Of a DNA stretch of 64,000 bases, positions 17,345 to 26,279 are shown one piece after another. The position numbers and the translations under genes are program-made. How positions within the stretch are numbered: position 1 is the stretch's first letter; every line of letters starts with the position of its first letter. The stretch is taken from positions 342,490 through 406,489 of the forward strand of contig JAHZEL010000008.1 in NCBI GenBank assembly GCA_019421865.1. The letters are read 5' to 3'. The notes under the pieces were generated by a model. The model was not told where the DNA came from, did not search any database, and was given only the letters and a program-made list of their open reading frames with translations. The DNA comes from Desulfovibrionaceae bacterium (GTDB taxonomy: Bacteria > Desulfobacterota > Desulfovibrionia > Desulfovibrionales > Desulfovibrionaceae).

Positions 17345-17357
17345 ACTGTATCCTTAC

Positions 17358-18023
17358 TTACAGGCCGAAGCCGTTACGGCGAAGAAAGTCCATGGTCACG
17401 CGCTCCTCACGGGGCGCGCCTTCACCGGCGTAGGGCTGCATGAGGTGCTTCACGTACTTGCCGATGACGTCCGTTTCCAGATTGACGGCAGAGCCCGGAC
17501 GCCAGACGGCCACCGTCGTCACGCGCCATGTTTCGGGAATGATATTCACTTCCAGAAAGCCGGGACCGCAGTCGTTGACGGTAAGGCTGATGCCGTCCAA
17601 CGTTACGGATCCCTTGGGCACGATCTGCGTGCTCCACTCCGGATCGAAGGCCAACCGAACGCAGCGGGACTGCCCCACGGGGCGCACGCTCTCCACGCGG
17701 GCCACGGTATCCACATGGCCGCTCACGATATGACCGCCGAAACGTTCTCCCAGCTGCATGGCCCGCTCCATGTTCACAAGCGACCCGACGCCGAGTCCGC
17801 CGAGATTGGAGCATGACAGCGTTTCTGCTGACGCAAACGCCGTGAACGACGGCCCGGTCGGAATCCAGGTCTCCATCGTGAGGCAGACGCCGTTGCAGGC
17901 GACGGACTCACCGATCTCAGGTTCAGGCCACGCAAAAAGCGGATGAAAACGGAAGAGTATGTCGCCGCCGCGCTTCTCCACAGCCTCGACGCGCCCCTGA
18001 CCTTCCACAAGTCCGGTAAACAT
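17358..18023 (-). CDS. ribE: Riboflavin synthase alpha chain
   Basis: 221 residues made of two homologous lumazine-binding barrels: MFTGLVEGQGRVEAVE with GESVACNGVCLT in the first, and GGHIVSGHVDTVARV with VTLDGISLTVN in the second. It dismutates two lumazines to riboflavin plus the RibD product. Two bases separate it from ribD. Some databases call this gene ribC. Confidence 0.97.
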   Translation of the reverse strand: MFTGLVEGQGRVEAVEKRGGDILFRFHPLFAWPEPEIGESVACNGVCLTMETWIPTGPSFTAFASAETLSCSNLGGLGVGSLVNMERAMQLGERFGGHIVSGHVDTVARVESVRPVGQSRCVRLAFDPEWSTQIVPKGSVTLDGISLTVNDCGPGFLEVNIIPETWRVTTVAVWRPGSAVNLETDVIGKYVKHLMQPYAGEGAPREERVTMDFLRRNGFGL

Positions 18024-18025
18024 GA

Positions 18026-19156
18026 TCAGCCTCTGTCAGCTCGAAAATAAAGATGGATGTCGCCGTCCAGCACGGCCGTCTTCACCACGCGCATACGCAG
18101 AGCATCGTCCATGCTGTCGGCCGTCCGTCCGGAGAACACGGGCGTCGCATCGGCGTCACCAAGAATGGTGGGCGCAAGATGCAGATGGTATTCATCCACC
18201 AGACCGCGCTCCAGCAGAGAAAGCGCAAGCCTGCCCCCGCCCTCGCAAAGCACATAGAGGCAGTTTTCCTGTTCCCGAAGCGCCGTAAGAACCTGCTCCG
18301 CATCCAGCGCGTGACTACCGGCGGGACAGTCCACACCGTACACGCGGGCTCCTCTGCTCCGCAGCGCAGCTGCGGAGGGAGACGCCGCCTGAGCGGCCGT
18401 ACTGAAGAAAACGCAGTCTCCGGGTCTTTCATCGAGAAGATGACAGGTGGATTCGGCACCGGGCAGTCGGGAGGTCATCACCGCGGCCAAAGGCTGACGC
18501 TGGGCGTTCGCCGTTCTGGCCGTAAGACGGGGATTGTCCAGAAGAAACGTGTTGCCGCCCACCAGAACGGCTCCGCCGGCGCGGCCGATATTCTCACGCA
18601 GACGCATGACCTCCTCATGAGAGGCTCTGTTGGAAATGCGCTGAGAGCGACCGGCTCTCGTGGCGATGCGGCCGTCGAGCGTGGATGCCATCTTGAGAAT
18701 GACGTAGGGGCGCTTCGTCGTCTGCCAGACCACAAAGTCCGCGATCTGATCCCGGCACTCCTTCTCCAGAACGCCCATTTCCACTTCCACGCCGTGAGCG
18801 CGCAGAAACTCGGCACCGCCGGACGCCTGTACGTTCACGTCGGGCATGCCGATTACCACATGAGGGATGCCGGCTTCCAGAATAGCCTTCGTGCAGGGAG
18901 GCGTCTTTCCCTGATGATTGCACGGTTCCAGCGTGACGTACAGCGTGCAGAGGGAAGGATCAATGCCCTTTTCACGGGCGTCGCGCAGGCAGTTCACCTC
19001 GGCGTGAGCCTGGCCGAACACCTCGTGCCAGCCTTGGGCCACAATGTTGCCGTCGCGCACCAGTACCGCGCCCACCGTGGGATTGGGGGCCGTGCTCCAG
19101 CGTCCCTTTTCGGCCAGCTCAAGCGCCGCGCGCATGAACTCTTCGTGCTGATTCAC
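18026..19156 (-). CDS. ribD: Bifunctional pyrimidine deaminase / reductase RibD
   Basis: 376 residues. The N-terminal zinc deaminase has HAEVNCL and PCNHQGKTPPCTKAI; the C-terminal reductase begins near RPYVILKMASTLDGRIATR. It performs the second and third steps from GTP toward riboflavin. It overlaps the upstream deaminase gene by four bases. No FMN riboswitch was seen in front of it, so flavin feedback at this site would have to act elsewhere. Confidence 0.96.
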   Translation of the reverse strand: MNQHEEFMRAALELAEKGRWSTAPNPTVGAVLVRDGNIVAQGWHEVFGQAHAEVNCLRDAREKGIDPSLCTLYVTLEPCNHQGKTPPCTKAILEAGIPHVVIGMPDVNVQASGGAEFLRAHGVEVEMGVLEKECRDQIADFVVWQTTKRPYVILKMASTLDGRIATRAGRSQRISNRASHEEVMRLRENIGRAGGAVLVGGNTFLLDNPRLTARTANAQRQPLAAVMTSRLPGAESTCHLLDERPGDCVFFSTAAQAASPSAAALRSRGARVYGVDCPAGSHALDAEQVLTALREQENCLYVLCEGGGRLALSLLERGLVDEYHLHLAPTILGDADATPVFSGRTADSMDDALRMRVVKTAVLDGDIHLYFRADRG

Positions 19157-19677
19157 GATATGCCTCCTTCCTTTTCGTCGCTTATGGCGTCTTCCTTCTC
19201 CACCTGAACCACATCGTCCTGCCCGTGCGGCAGATGAAGCACTTCCACCCCCGCCTCGGCAAGCATGTTCTTGGAAAGATCGTCAGGATAGTTCTCGGAG
19301 ACCCATATTCTCTTCACACCGCAGTTGATCAGCATTTTCGCGCAGATGAAGCAGGGATAGGTCGTGCAGAAAAGCTCCGCTCCCCGCAGGGAAATGCCGT
19401 GTACCGCAGCCTGAATGATGACGTTCTGCTCGGCGTGAATGCCGCGGCATATCTCATGCCGCTGCCCGGAAGGAATGCCGAGCGTGGCACGAAGACAGCC
19501 CACTTCAAGGCAGTGCGGCACGCCGGAAGGCGCGCCGTTGTATCCTGTGGCAAGAATACGCCGGTCAAGCACGGCCACCGCTCCCACCTTTCTTCTCAGA
19601 CAGGTGGAACGTTCCGCCACAAGATAGGCGATATCCATGAAATATCTCGGCCAGCTGGCCCGGCCTCCCTGTGCCAT
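19153..19677 (-). CDS. dCMP/cytidine deaminase family protein
   Basis: 174 residues with zinc motif GIHAEQNVI and the double cysteine TTYPCFICAKMLINCG, in the ComEB/dCMP deaminase group (YNGAPSGVPHC is typical). It would convert dCMP to dUMP for thymidylate synthesis. It begins a transcription unit after the glyA terminator and overlaps ribD by four bases. Its GGGAGG ribosome site overlaps the right arm of a small hairpin (CCCGT/ACGGG, 19685-19699), a possible translational control point. Confidence 0.93.
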   Translation of the reverse strand: MAQGGRASWPRYFMDIAYLVAERSTCLRRKVGAVAVLDRRILATGYNGAPSGVPHCLEVGCLRATLGIPSGQRHEICRGIHAEQNVIIQAAVHGISLRGAELFCTTYPCFICAKMLINCGVKRIWVSENYPDDLSKNMLAEAGVEVLHLPHGQDDVVQVEKEDAISDEKEGGIS

Positions 19678-19727
19678 ACAACCTCCCGTTTATGACGGGA
19701 AACTATCACGTGCAAATACTGAAAACA

Positions 19728-19769
19728 AGAAAAAGGCGGTTCTGCGCACGTGCGGCACGCAGAACCGCC
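19728..19769 (-). terminator. Strong terminator after glyA
   Basis: Minus-strand arms GGCGGTTCTGCG and CGCAGAACCGCC pair perfectly over 12 bp and are followed by TTTTTC. It separates the fatty acid/glyA unit from the deaminase-rib unit. Confidence 0.92.
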
Positions 19770-19775
19770 CCGTCA

Positions 19776-21020
19776 TTACCAGGCAAAAAGCGGGAACTGG
19801 CAGGCAAAAGCCTCAACCTCGGCCCGGATGTCGCCGAGGCGGCTTTCATTGGTGGTATTGGAAAGCACGTCCACAATCCAGGTACCGACCTTTTCCATAT
19901 CCTTTTCCTTCATGCCGCGAGTGGTGAGCGCCGCAGTGCCGAGACGCACGCCGGAGGTGATGAAGGGAGAACGGGTTTCAAAGGGAACCGTGTTCTTGTT
20001 GGCCGTGATGCCGGCAAGATCGAGAGCATGTTCGGCGTCCTTGCCGGTGATGTCTCTGTCGGTCAGATCAAGCAGCATGAGATGGTTGTCGGTACCGCCG
20101 GAAACCAGCTTGTATCCGGCATCGGTCAGGCAGCGAGCAAGCACTTCGGCATTCTTGATGATCTGAGCCTGATATTCCTTGAACTCAGGACGGAGAGCTT
20201 CGCCGAAGGCCACGGCCTTGGCAGCGATCACGTGCATGAGCGGACCGCCCTGCATGCCGGGGAACACCTTGCTGTTGATGCTCTTGCCGTATTCCTCGCC
20301 GCGGCTGGTCAGAATCATGCCGCCGCGCGGACCGCGCAGGGTCTTGTGCGTCGTGGTAGTGGTGATGTCCGCCCAGGGAAGCGGAGAAGGATGAAGGCCC
20401 GCAGCCACGAGACCGGCGATGTGGGCCATGTCCACCATGAGCTTGGCGCCCACTTCATCGGCAATCTTGCGGAAACGCTCAAAGTCGATGATGCGGGAAT
20501 AGGCGCTGGCGCCGGCAACAATGAGGGCGGGACGACATTCGCGGGCCGTCTTTTCCAGCTCGTCATAGTCGATGCGGCCCGTTTCACGGTTCACGCCGTA
20601 CGGAACGAAGTGGTAGGAACGCCCGGAAAAGTTCACAGGGCTGCCGTGGGTAAGGTGGCCGCCGTGGGAAAGATCCATGCCCATGACGGTATCGCCCGGA
20701 TTGATGAGGGCAAGATACGCGGCCATGTTGGCCTGGCTGCCCGCATGAGGCTGCACGTTGGCATAGTTGCAGCCGAAAAGCTCCATGGCTCTGTCACGGG
20801 CAAGATTTTCCACGACATCCACATATTCGCAGCCGCCATAATAACGCTTTCCCGGATAGCCTTCGGCATACTTGTGCGTCATGATGGAGCCCTGCGCCTC
20901 GCGCACGGCAACGGATACAAAGTTCTCCGAAGCGATAAGCTCAAGCTTGCTTACCTGACGGCGGGATTCCTTCCAGATGGCGTCCGCGACCTCGGGGTCG
21001 CGCAAGATCAGTTCGTCCAT
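19776..21020 (-). CDS. glyA: Serine hydroxymethyltransferase
   Basis: 414 residues, normal length. The pyridoxal phosphate lysine lies in TTTTTHKTLRGPRGG, and ELIASENFVS, the glycine-rich YPGKRYYGGCEYVD and VQPHAGSQAN are all intact. It interconverts serine and glycine and loads one-carbon units on tetrahydrofolate, feeding purM and thymidylate pathways. It follows fabF after 47 bases that contain a hairpin. Confidence 0.98.
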   Translation of the reverse strand: MDELILRDPEVADAIWKESRRQVSKLELIASENFVSVAVREAQGSIMTHKYAEGYPGKRYYGGCEYVDVVENLARDRAMELFGCNYANVQPHAGSQANMAAYLALINPGDTVMGMDLSHGGHLTHGSPVNFSGRSYHFVPYGVNRETGRIDYDELEKTARECRPALIVAGASAYSRIIDFERFRKIADEVGAKLMVDMAHIAGLVAAGLHPSPLPWADITTTTTHKTLRGPRGGMILTSRGEEYGKSINSKVFPGMQGGPLMHVIAAKAVAFGEALRPEFKEYQAQIIKNAEVLARCLTDAGYKLVSGGTDNHLMLLDLTDRDITGKDAEHALDLAGITANKNTVPFETRSPFITSGVRLGTAALTTRGMKEKDMEKVGTWIVDVLSNTTNESRLGDIRAEVEAFACQFPLFAW

Positions 21021-21043
21021 GATTCTCCGTTCCTGAAAATTGA

Positions 21044-21061
21044 GGGCCGGAACCCCGGCCC
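21044..21061 (-). terminator. Hairpin between fabF and glyA
   Basis: Perfect GGGCCGG/CCGGCCC stem with a four-base loop, followed on the minus strand by TCAATTTTC. It could act as a weak terminator or as an mRNA end protecting the upstream message; glyA starts only 23 bases beyond it. Confidence 0.55.
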
Positions 21062-21067
21062 TGCAGA

Positions 21068-22315
21068 TTAAGCGGTAAACTTCTTCAGCACAAGGCTGGC
21101 ATTGGTGCCGCCGAAGCCGAAGGAATTTATCATGACATAGCGGGGATCAAGCTTTTTCGAGCCGCCGCCCATGTAATTGAGATCGCACTCGGGATCAGGC
21201 GTTTCCTGATTGATGGTGCCGGGTACCATGCCGGTTTCCAGCGAAAGCGTGGCAAACACGCTGGCCACGCCGCCGGAAGCGCCGAGCAGATAGCCTGTCT
21301 GCGACTTCCCAGCCGTGATGCCCAGATTCTACGCCTGATCGACGAACACTTCGTGCATGCCCTTGGTTCCCGCAGCGTCATTGGCGTGCGTGGAGGTGCC
21401 GTGCGCGCTGATGTGGTCGATGGCTTCAGGAGCCAGACCGGCATCGGCCAGAGCATTGCGCATGCTCGCGGCCATACCTTCGCCGGTTTCCAGAGGGGCC
21501 ACCATGTGGTGAGCGTCGTCGGAAGCGCCGAAGCCCACGACTTCCGCGTAGATCTTCGCGCCGCGGGCCTGCGCGTGCTCAAGCGTTTCGAGCATGAGCA
21601 TGCCGGCGCCTTCACCCATGATGAAGCCGCCGCGATCGGCATCAAAGGGACGGGAAGCCTTTTCGGGCTCATCCTGATGCGCCGTGCAGAGGGCCTTCAT
21701 CGACGTGAAGCCGGAAATGCCCATTTCCGTGATGGTGGATTCGGCACCGCCGGTGATGACGGCATCGGCACGGCCGAGCACAAGCTGGTCATAGGCGCTG
21801 CCGATGGCATGCAGAGCCGAGGCGCAGGCGCTGGTGGAAACCACGTTGATGCCCTTCGCCCCGGTGAAAATGGCCACCTGACCCGGCGCCATGTTGGAAA
21901 TCAGCATGGGAATGTAGAAGGGAGATACGCGGTTGGGACCGGAGGTACGCAGCTTTTCGTGGAAATCTTCGATGGTCTTGAGGCCGCCGAGACCGACGCC
22001 GAGCACCACGCCCACACGATGGGCGTTGCTTTCATCGATCTTCAGACCGGAGTCGGCCACGAGCTGCATGCCGGCACAGACGGCGAACTGGCAGAACCGG
22101 TCCATCTTGCGGCACTGTTTGGCCGGAATGAATTCTTCCGGCTTGAAATCCTTAACTTCGCCCGCGATATGCGTAGGGAATTCGGTGGAATCAAACTGAG
22201 TGATGTGACCAATGCCGGACTTGCCGGCAAGGAGGGCCTCCCAGCTGCTCTCAAGGTTGGTACCCAGAGGCGTGATGGCGGAAAGGCCGGTGATGACAAT
22301 GCGCTTACGATCCAC
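21068..22315 (-). pseudogene. fabF: 3-oxoacyl-ACP synthase II (FabF), interrupted by in-frame TAG
   Basis: 415 codons counting from a GTG at 22315 preceded by TGGAG; this matches the family length. The nucleophile Cys164 (STSACASA), His near 305 (SAHGTSTHAND) and Lys337 are present. Codon 329 is TAG (21329-21331) yet the frame stays open to the natural end. In addition the second active-site His, expected in the KS-TGH motif, is Tyr342 (KSQTGYLLG). The product normally elongates acyl-ACP in the cytosol. It lies in its canonical place between acpP and glyA. Either the gene is decaying, or the sequence has errors here, or the stop is read through. A longer reading from ATG 22330 is possible. 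Confidence 0.85.
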
Positions 22316-22689
22316 GCGGAACAACTCCATATAAAGGTGACGGGAAAAAGTTCCCTGCACAAGGAAACGCAAAATACCGAAACAGCGACGTCGTCGCCTC
22401 TTTCCGCCCGGAAGCGGAAAAGCGGTATTCTCCGCAGGCCTCTCCTCCCGCGGAACGCGCCGCCAGGGAACCGTCTCGGCCCGGAACGATCACGAGCCTT
22501 CAGAGTGGATTTGCCTGTAAGGCTGCGCTCCCCTGCCGGAAATCCCCTTCCGGACAGGGCGCATGTGTCCGCCTGCGCGGCCACCGTGCGATCCGCATTT
22601 CATGCGAAACCGCTCTAAACTCGAATACGCCGGGGAACACGAAGCTCCCCGGCATCTTCATGAAAACAAGATGAAAGGAAGTAAAAAAC
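22316..22689 (-). other. Structured spacer between acpP and fabF
   Basis: 374 bases without a gene. I see three hairpins: TTTCCGC/GCGGAAA (22401-22420), CCCTG-CGGAA/TTCCG-CAGGG (22531-22559), and GCCGGGG(A)/(T)CCCCGGC (22629-22653). None is followed by a U-tract on the minus strand. The last lies about 37 bases after acpP and may stabilise the acpP message end. Confidence 0.6.
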
Positions 22690-22926
22690 TTACTTCTGCT
22701 TGCTTTCGATATAGTTGATGGCGTCCTTAACCTTCAGGATCTTCTGGGCGTCTTCGTCGGCGATTTCCACGCCGAAGGCTTCTTCGAAGGCCATGATAAG
22801 TTCGGTAAGATCAAGAGAGTCGGCGCCCAGATCTTCGATGAAGGACGCTTCGGGGGTCACTTCTTCTTCAGAAAGCTGAAGCTGTTCGACAATGATCTGC
22901 TTAACTTTATCTTCAACGGCGGCCAT
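22690..22926 (-). CDS. acpP: Acyl carrier protein
   Basis: 78 residues, strongly acidic. The phosphopantetheine serine is in GADSLDLTEL. The ATG at 22926 follows GGAGGGA by a few bases; the frame opens 57 bases earlier but that part is not conserved-looking. AcpP carries the growing chain through FabG, FabF and FabD, all encoded nearby. A six-bp hairpin (22964-22980) lies just upstream. Confidence 0.97.
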   Translation of the reverse strand: MAAVEDKVKQIIVEQLQLSEEEVTPEASFIEDLGADSLDLTELIMAFEEAFGVEIADEDAQKILKVKDAINYIESKQK

Positions 22927-23054
22927 GGTTCCCTCCAGGGGGTGTTTCAGGTTTCTACTTCGACCGGACCAGACGTCCGGCATTACCTACAACAGAGAGA
23001 AAACAGCGCTCTCCTCCGCTCAAAACGGATGAGACCGGCATTTTCGAAATATCC

Positions 23055-23798
23055 TCAGCAGTACATGCCACCGTTGACGGCGATGACCTGTCCGGTGATG
23101 TACGCGGCCTTGTCGGAGGCAAGGAAAGCCACGGCATCGGCCACATCCTGAGCAGAGCCGAGACGGCCCAGAGGAATGGCGGAAACATAGGCTTTTCTTA
23201 CGTCTTCGGCAAGAGATGCCGTCATGTCCGTCTCGATGAAGCCGGGAGCCACGGCGTTCACGGTTACGGAACGGCTGCCCAGTTCCTTGGCGGCGGACTT
23301 GGTCATACCGATGAGTCCGGCCTTGGCGGCGGAATAGTTGATCTGACCGGCATTGCCCATCTGACCGACGACGGAGGAAATATTGATGATGCGGCCGTCG
23401 CGCTGACGGGTCATGATCTTGGCGGCTTCGCGCAGGAAAAGGAAGGCGCCGCGAAGGTTGGTATTGACCACGGCGTCGAAGTCCTCATCCTTCATGCGCA
23501 GAACCAGCGTGTCGCGCGTAATGCCGGCATTGTTCACCAGCACGGAAAGATGCACCTTGCCCTTGATTTCTTCGGCAAAGAAACGACTCACGGCTTCAGA
23601 GTCGCCGGAATCCAGACAGAAGGCCCGGGCGCTGCCCCCGGCGGCCTCAATGTCGGCCACGGTCTGCTGCGCCGCTTCCGGACGGCTCACATACGTGAAG
23701 TATATCTGATACCCTGCGGCGGCCAGAGTAAGCGCCACAGTGCGGCCGATGCCGCGGGAACCGCCGGTAACCAGCGCGGTAGGGGTAAGATCGCTCAT
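23055..23798 (-). CDS. fabG: 3-oxoacyl-ACP reductase
   Basis: 247-residue short-chain dehydrogenase. Nucleotide motif TGGSRGIGR, LVNNAGITRD, catalytic Ser-Tyr-Lys as NISSVVGQMGNAGQINYSAAKAG. It makes the first reduction of the elongation cycle with NADPH. Two ATGs lie six bases apart after AGGAG; the second (23798) has the better spacing. Between fabH and acpP, as is usual. Confidence 0.96.
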   Translation of the reverse strand: MSDLTPTALVTGGSRGIGRTVALTLAAAGYQIYFTYVSRPEAAQQTVADIEAAGGSARAFCLDSGDSEAVSRFFAEEIKGKVHLSVLVNNAGITRDTLVLRMKDEDFDAVVNTNLRGAFLFLREAAKIMTRQRDGRIINISSVVGQMGNAGQINYSAAKAGLIGMTKSAAKELGSRSVTVNAVAPGFIETDMTASLAEDVRKAYVSAIPLGRLGSAQDVADAVAFLASDKAAYITGQVIAVNGGMYC

Positions 23799-23857
23799 GC
23801 TCATGCTCCTGATTGGGAGAATACTAAGCGTTTTCCGGGGAAATGACAACGGAGAAA

Positions 23858-24862
23858 CTAGGCCAGAAGTGCGGAACCCCAGGTCATGCCGCCGCCGAAG
23901 CTGGTCAGCAGGACCTTCATGCCCGACCTCAGCACGCCGGCCCGGCGAGCGTCTTCCATGGCAACGGGGAGCGTGGCCGCAGACGTGTTGCCGTAATGCT
24001 GCACATTGGCAAACACACGGCTTTCATCCAGTCCCAGGCGCTCGCCTACGGCACTGATGATTCTCATGTTGGCCTGATGAGGAATGAAGAGATCGAGATC
24101 GTTCAGCGAAAGACCGTTGCGCTCAAGAATGCGCAGACTCTCCTCCGCCATGCTGCGGACGGCATGCTTGAATACCGCCATGCCCTGCATGGAAATGAAC
24201 CATTCCGGGCCTACGGTATCACCTTCACTGATCCGGCAGGCGGAACCGCCTCCGATCTTGATGAGTTCGTGGAGAGAGCCGTCGGAAGAGCAGACGACAT
24301 CGCGAAGGCGCCACAGAGCGCCCTTGTCGGAAGAACGAAGCACCACGGCTCCGGCGGCATCGCCGAACAGCACGCAGGTGGTACGATCCTTGAAATTGGT
24401 ACGGCGGCTCAGAGCCTCGGCGGCCACAAGGAGCACCACGGCATCCGGATGGCTCGCCACGGCGTTTCTGGCAAGCTCCAGACCGTACACGAAACCGGTG
24501 CAGGCCGCATTGAAATCCAGACACATGACGTCACCCATCCGGCCGCTCGCCGTCGAAAGACCGAGCTTTCCCGCAATGACGCAGGCCGTGCTGGGACAAA
24601 GATAGTCGGGAGTACAGGTCGCCACGAAAATATGCGTGACTTCCTCCGGCGAGATTCCGGCCATGTCGAGAGCGGCGCGCGCCGCCTCCACACCGCAGTC
24701 GGAAGCATCGGTACCGTCTTCGAGAATGTGGCGTTCCTTGATTCCCGTTCTGGTGGTGATCCACTCGTCGGACGTGTCCACCAGCTTTTCCAGATCCTGA
24801 TTGGTGATGACGCGGGGCGGGATGCAGGAACCGAGTCCGCAGATGTAGCAGGAATGATTCAT
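23858..24862 (-). CDS. fabH: 3-oxoacyl-ACP synthase III
   Basis: 334 residues. Catalytic Cys in DFNAACTGFVYGLEL, His in FIPHQANMRII and Asn in HYGNTSAATLP are present. FabH starts fatty acid synthesis from acyl-CoA and malonyl-ACP. The N-terminus YICGLGSCIPPRVITNQDL fits a start at 24862, although no good ribosome site precedes it; the same frame stays open about 310 bases further upstream but reads as non-protein sequence. Ends with TAG. Confidence 0.94.
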   Translation of the reverse strand: MNHSCYICGLGSCIPPRVITNQDLEKLVDTSDEWITTRTGIKERHILEDGTDASDCGVEAARAALDMAGISPEEVTHIFVATCTPDYLCPSTACVIAGKLGLSTASGRMGDVMCLDFNAACTGFVYGLELARNAVASHPDAVVLLVAAEALSRRTNFKDRTTCVLFGDAAGAVVLRSSDKGALWRLRDVVCSSDGSLHELIKIGGGSACRISEGDTVGPEWFISMQGMAVFKHAVRSMAEESLRILERNGLSLNDLDLFIPHQANMRIISAVGERLGLDESRVFANVQHYGNTSAATLPVAMEDARRAGVLRSGMKVLLTSFGGGMTWGSALLA

Positions 24863-25229
24863 GAAGAAGTCCGGACACAGCCGCATGGAAACGGCAGTCG
24901 TACCTTTTTGGCAGAGCGCAGGGCCGTAAGGCCCCGCCTCTGAAAGAAGCCGCGCATTTTCCGCAGAGGGACGAAGCGGCTGGCGGTGCAGTCTGAGAGA
25001 AGGCGTTGGACGCCCCGACAGCGTGCACTGTACGGACACAAGACGCGACATCACGCTTTCCTGCCGAAAAACGGCAGAAAAGAACGCACCGGGGACGCTG
25101 AAGGCGCCTCCGGATACATCCCGGCAAACACGGTAATCTGTCACGTCGGGCGACGAACATTCGCCGCCGTCCACACATACCGCAGGGCCGCCTGACGGCG
25201 GTCCGTACGGTGAAAAAACATGATGAAAA
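24863..25229 (-). other. Long structured spacer between plsX and fabH
   Basis: 367 bases where related genomes usually have almost none. Minus-strand hairpins include CCGCC/GGCGG just after plsX (about 25190), GGCG-CGAA/TTCG-CGCC (about 25150), TTCTGCCG/CGGCAGGA (about 25070) and GGGCC/GGCCC (about 24925). No terminator-type U-tract and no convincing gene. It could be a long 5' leader of fabH. Confidence 0.55.
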
Positions 25230-26279
25230 CTATACGCTGCGGCCGTAACTGGTCAGCTCCTCATTGGCGCTGATCGTTTCCACAAGGCGCTGCTGCGTTC
25301 CCTTGACCACATAGGTGTTGGCCATGGTGACAGCGCTGGTGATGGCCTTGGCGTTGGACTTTCCGTGACACACGATGGCAATGCCCTTCAGACCGAGCAG
25401 AGGCGCACCTCCGTATTCGGCGTAGTCCACCATCTTCTTGAAGTTCTGGAAGGCCTTCATGGAAAGGAAGGCGCCCAGCTTGGGCAGAACCCCGTTGTTG
25501 AGAAGTTCCCTTTTCAGAAGATGGGTCAGCGAAGAGGCCAACCCCTCACTCAGCTTGAGGGCGATGTTGCCCACGAAGCCGTCGCAGACGGCAACGTCGA
25601 TATTGCCGGTGAACAGATCCCTGCCCTCGGCATTACCGATGAAGTTGAGATTGGAGGCCTGCTTGAGCAGTTCATAGCTGTTCTTGACCAGCGTATTGCC
25701 CTTTCCTTCTTCCTCGCCGATGCTCAGAATGCCGACGCGCGGATCCTCGTAGCCGAGGATATCCCTGACGAACGTGGCACCCATGAGTCCGAACTGAAAA
25801 AGATGGTGAGGACGGCACTCCACGTTGGCCCCCACGTCCAGAAGAAGCATGGGAGACTTTTCCGTAGGAATCACGGAAGCCAGAGCAGGACGTTCAACAC
25901 CCGGGATACGCCCGAGGATGAACATGCCGCAGGCATAGGCCGCACCGGAGTGACCGGCGCTGATGAAAGCGTCGGCCTGTCCCTGGCGAACCAGTCTGCA
26001 CGCCACCTGCATGGAAGAATCCTTCTTGGTACGCAGGATTTCAGAGGGCTTGTCGGTCATCTCCACCAGCTGCGTGGCGTTGACGATCTCGTAAAGCTCG
26101 CCCTCCTCTTCCTGAACGGAGAGTCCGGCAATGGTCTTGCGGATCTCTTCCTCGATACCGACGAGGATCACTTTGGCGCCCGTGTTCCGAGCAGCCTGAA
26201 GTGCGCCGGGAACGACTACGGAGGGGCCGAAGTCCCCTCCCATAGCGTCCACGGCGAGTCTTGCGCGATTACTGCTCAT
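25230..26279 (-). CDS. plsX: Phosphate acyltransferase PlsX
   Basis: 349 residues. Begins LAVDAMGGDFGPSVVVPGAL, the family signature, and contains ISAGHSGAAYACGMF and LLLDVGANVECRPHHLFQF. PlsX converts acyl-ACP to acyl-phosphate for PlsY in phospholipid synthesis. Its start overlaps the rpmF gene by 11 bases, giving the widespread rpmF-plsX-fabH order. Ends with TAG. Confidence 0.97.
   Translation of the reverse strand: MSSNRARLAVDAMGGDFGPSVVVPGALQAARNTGAKVILVGIEEEIRKTIAGLSVQEEEGELYEIVNATQLVEMTDKPSEILRTKKDSSMQVACRLVRQGQADAFISAGHSGAAYACGMFILGRIPGVERPALASVIPTEKSPMLLLDVGANVECRPHHLFQFGLMGATFVRDILGYEDPRVGILSIGEEEGKGNTLVKNSYELLKQASNLNFIGNAEGRDLFTGNIDVAVCDGFVGNIALKLSEGLASSLTHLLKRELLNNGVLPKLGAFLSMKAFQNFKKMVDYAEYGGAPLLGLKGIAIVCHGKSNAKAITSAVTMANTYVVKGTQQRLVETISANEELTSYGRSV

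Noticed and set aside
17340..19780. FMN riboswitch in front of the riboflavin genes
   Set aside because: The genes overlap or nearly touch, and the only leader (19678-19775) holds the glyA terminator and a small hairpin, not the RFN fold.
21329..21331. Amber codon in fabF as a pyrrolysine codon
   Set aside because: TAG is used as the ordinary stop of several genes here (ends at 3588, 3981, 4726, 5887, 23858, 25230), no pyl gene is in the window, and the adjacent loss of the active-site His suggests decay or error. Kept only as a remote option.
24863..25174. N-terminal extension of FabH
   Set aside because: The frame is open but the translation is Cys/Arg/Ser-rich without pattern, and FabH is complete from 24862.
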